12,465 bases of DNA, from positions 211,748 through 224,212 of the forward strand of contig MU646899.1 in assembly GCA_026770585.1 (NCBI GenBank), given 5' to 3'. Source of the stretch: Baffinella frigidus (Eukaryota > Cryptophyceae > Cryptomonadales > Baffinellaceae). Under the pieces are notes generated by a model, which was given only the letters and a program-made list of their open reading frames with translations, did no database searches and was not told the origin of the DNA. Below, piece after piece: positions 11,586-12,465 of the stretch. Both the position numbers and the translations under genes were made by a program. Every line of letters begins with the position of its first letter. The stretch's first letter is position 1.

Positions 11586-11713
11586 AGGCGGAAGAGGCGG
11601 AGGCGTGCGCCCCAAAGCGCCTCACAAAGTTCTGGGACGCCTACTCCACACCGCCTGACGTTTCGCGCGAAAAGTGCTTCGTGGTACATATGAAACATTA
11701 TTGCGCCCGGTAA
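11586..11713 (+). CDS. APKRLTKFWDAY exon, copy 1
   Basis: After CTGCCGCAG the frame reads EAEEAEACAPKRLTKFWDAY and then STPPDV. CTGAC-GTTTCG may end the exon near 11659; otherwise the frame runs to a stop at 11711-11713 through SREKCFVVHMKHYCAR, which is not shared with the other copies. The Glu/Ala-rich start followed by a compact aromatic core is common to all copies. No family can be named from this segment alone. Confidence 0.45.
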
Positions 11714-11818
11714 TCGCTCCAAGGGCTAGACTCTTCGTTCTTGGGCGAAAATCATCGTTACTCGTCGATGGACTGAACATGAAATGCCCACTCGTGACCT
11801 GGCGTGGCCCTCCCGCAG

Positions 11819-11965
11819 AGGCGGAAGAGGCGGAGGCGTGCACCCCAAAGCGCCTCTCCGAGTTCTGGGACGCGACACCCCTGGAACCCCTAGGCAGGAT
11901 AGTACAGTATGGGTTCTTGTATTCGAAACGCTAAACGCTACACCATCTTGCAGAGGCGGAAGAGG
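11819..11965 (+). pseudogene. APKRLTEFWDAY exon, copies 2 and 3 (truncated)
   Basis: Copy 2 follows CCTCCCGCAG and reads through PKRLSEFWDA before diverging at about 11873. Copy 3 follows ATCTTGCAG at 11953 but breaks off after AGGCGGAAGAGG (11965). Both keep the acceptor and the first bases, repeating the pattern of preferential retention of exon 5' ends. Confidence 0.55.
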
Positions 11966-12061
11966 CCCCGTGGCACCGAAATGCGCGCACTCGCATTTCG
12001 AGGGCCCGGTTCTTGTATTCGGTCTACCCCTCGAAACCCTAAACTCTAAACCCTGCTGCAG

Positions 12062-12182
12062 AGGCGGAAGAGGCGGAGGCGTGTGCCCCAAAGCGCCTCA
12101 CAGAGTTCTGGGACGCCTACTCTGCGCCTCATAACCTCACGGGATCCTACGGGGCCGCGGCGGGTGTGTTCTGGTGGAATAC
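12062..12182 (+). CDS. APKRLTEFWDAY exon, copy 4, fullest
   Basis: After CCCTGCTGCAG it reads APKRLTEFWDAYSAP, then HNLTG and SYGAAAGVFWWNT, ending before GTAACA. The preceding intron end is CCCTAAACTCTAAACCCTGC, i.e. telomere-like repeat used as branch-point and pyrimidine region. The AAAGVFWW string could correspond to the VWW-type strand that precedes the nucleotide-sugar-binding region in FUT8-like enzymes; this is inference. HNLTG contains an N-glycosylation sequon (NLT). Confidence 0.5.
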
Positions 12183-12261
12183 GTAACACCCCCACCCCCC
12201 CCTGCCAGCGAGAAATACGCGTGTGTGTGGCGGATCACGAGAGCGGTGTTTGCACCTGTAG
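12183..12261 (+). other. Intron-like spacer with possible micro-exon
   Basis: It starts GTAACACCCCCACC and ends CACCTGTAG (79 bp). Within it GTAACA…CTGCCAG (12183-12208) could be a 26-bp GT-AG unit, after which TEKYACVWRITRAVFAP is open up to another GT (12258). Which reading is real cannot be decided from sequence. Confidence 0.35.
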
Positions 12262-12344
12262 GCCGCAAACGTACTCTGCGCCCCCAGGCCTCGCTGAATC
12301 CTACGAGGGTTCAGAGCCGCGGCGGGTGTGTTCTGGTGGAACAC
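12262..12344 (+). pseudogene. Partial exon copy with 8-bp GGGTTCAG-like insertion
   Basis: It follows CCTGTAG and matches copy 4 from YSAP to the VFWWNT end, again stopping before GTAACA. Relative to copy 4 (TCCTACGGGGCCGCGG), it carries eight extra bases resembling GGGTTCAG between TCCTACG and GCCGCGG, which shifts the frame before AAAGVFWW. Confidence 0.55.
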
Positions 12345-12376
12345 GTAACATCCCTACCCTCCTCTGGCTGCCATAG

Positions 12377-12465
12377 AGACAATGCGCCCCGAAGCGTCTC
12401 ACAGAGTTGTGGGACGCCTACCTTGTGGACACACCACCTGCCCTCCCGGAGTCAGTGGAGAGGAG
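12377..12465 (+). CDS. APKRLTELWDAY exon, copy 5, cut by window end
   Basis: After TGCCATAG it reads APKRLTELWDAYLVDTPPAL then PESVER to the window edge. It lacks the Glu/Ala-rich lead of the other copies. Only 32 bp (12345-12376, GTAACA…CCATAG, pyrimidine-rich) separate it from the preceding copy, so this spacer is either an extremely short intron or a relic of one. Confidence 0.45.

Overview
Nuclear DNA of a eukaryote, very probably a unicellular alga. The reasons are plant-type telomere-like repeats (CCCTAAA/TTTAGGG and many variants), exon-like fragments bounded by GT and AG splice sites, many short palindromic MITE-like elements, and no bacterial gene organisation. Abundant degenerate TTTAGGG-like sequence between exon fragments suggests a prasinophyte green alga (Cymbomonas-like) or a dinoflagellate. 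That is inference only; no marker gene identifies the organism.

Layout. Bases 1-4590 are a mosaic of telomere-like repeat variants. Embedded in it, mostly on the minus strand, are decayed and amplified copies of tetratricopeptide-repeat (TPR) exons, plus a nested inverted-repeat cascade (2401-2771) and a palindromic element inserted in one TPR exon copy (2891-3039). Bases 4590-5842 hold several diverged inverted-repeat elements and no convincing gene. Bases 5843-6937 hold the only ordinary gene-like block: two divergent frames, each opening with a likely signal peptide, the plus-strand one also carrying an EGF-like motif. Bases 6938-7818 are mainly MITEs. Bases 7819-9300 carry plus-strand exon fragments of one recognisable type, copied several times, with introns made of a 40-bp repeat. 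Bases 9300-11440 are MITEs, telomere-like arrays, a 63-bp/29-bp repeat block and a 616-bp inverted-repeat-bounded unit. Bases 11440-12465 carry a tandem series of another plus-strand exon.

How the parts may fit. The plus-strand pieces from 6437 to the end are in one orientation: signal peptide and EGF-like motif, then a GKGFGSW-HH-NKTLLPKF exon, then an APKRLTEFWDAY / AAAGVFWW exon. Their order and motifs loosely resemble a secreted or Golgi glycosyltransferase of the FUT8/NodZ (GT23-like) type. This is a hypothesis. The minus-strand TPR pieces would belong to a second gene or gene family.

The most striking pattern is that the C-rich strand of the telomere-like repeat is usually the sense strand of the neighbouring exon fragment, and that every copy of one TPR exon keeps an AG directly before it. 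The repeats therefore look like intron sequence that has been amplified together with exons, not a chromosome end.
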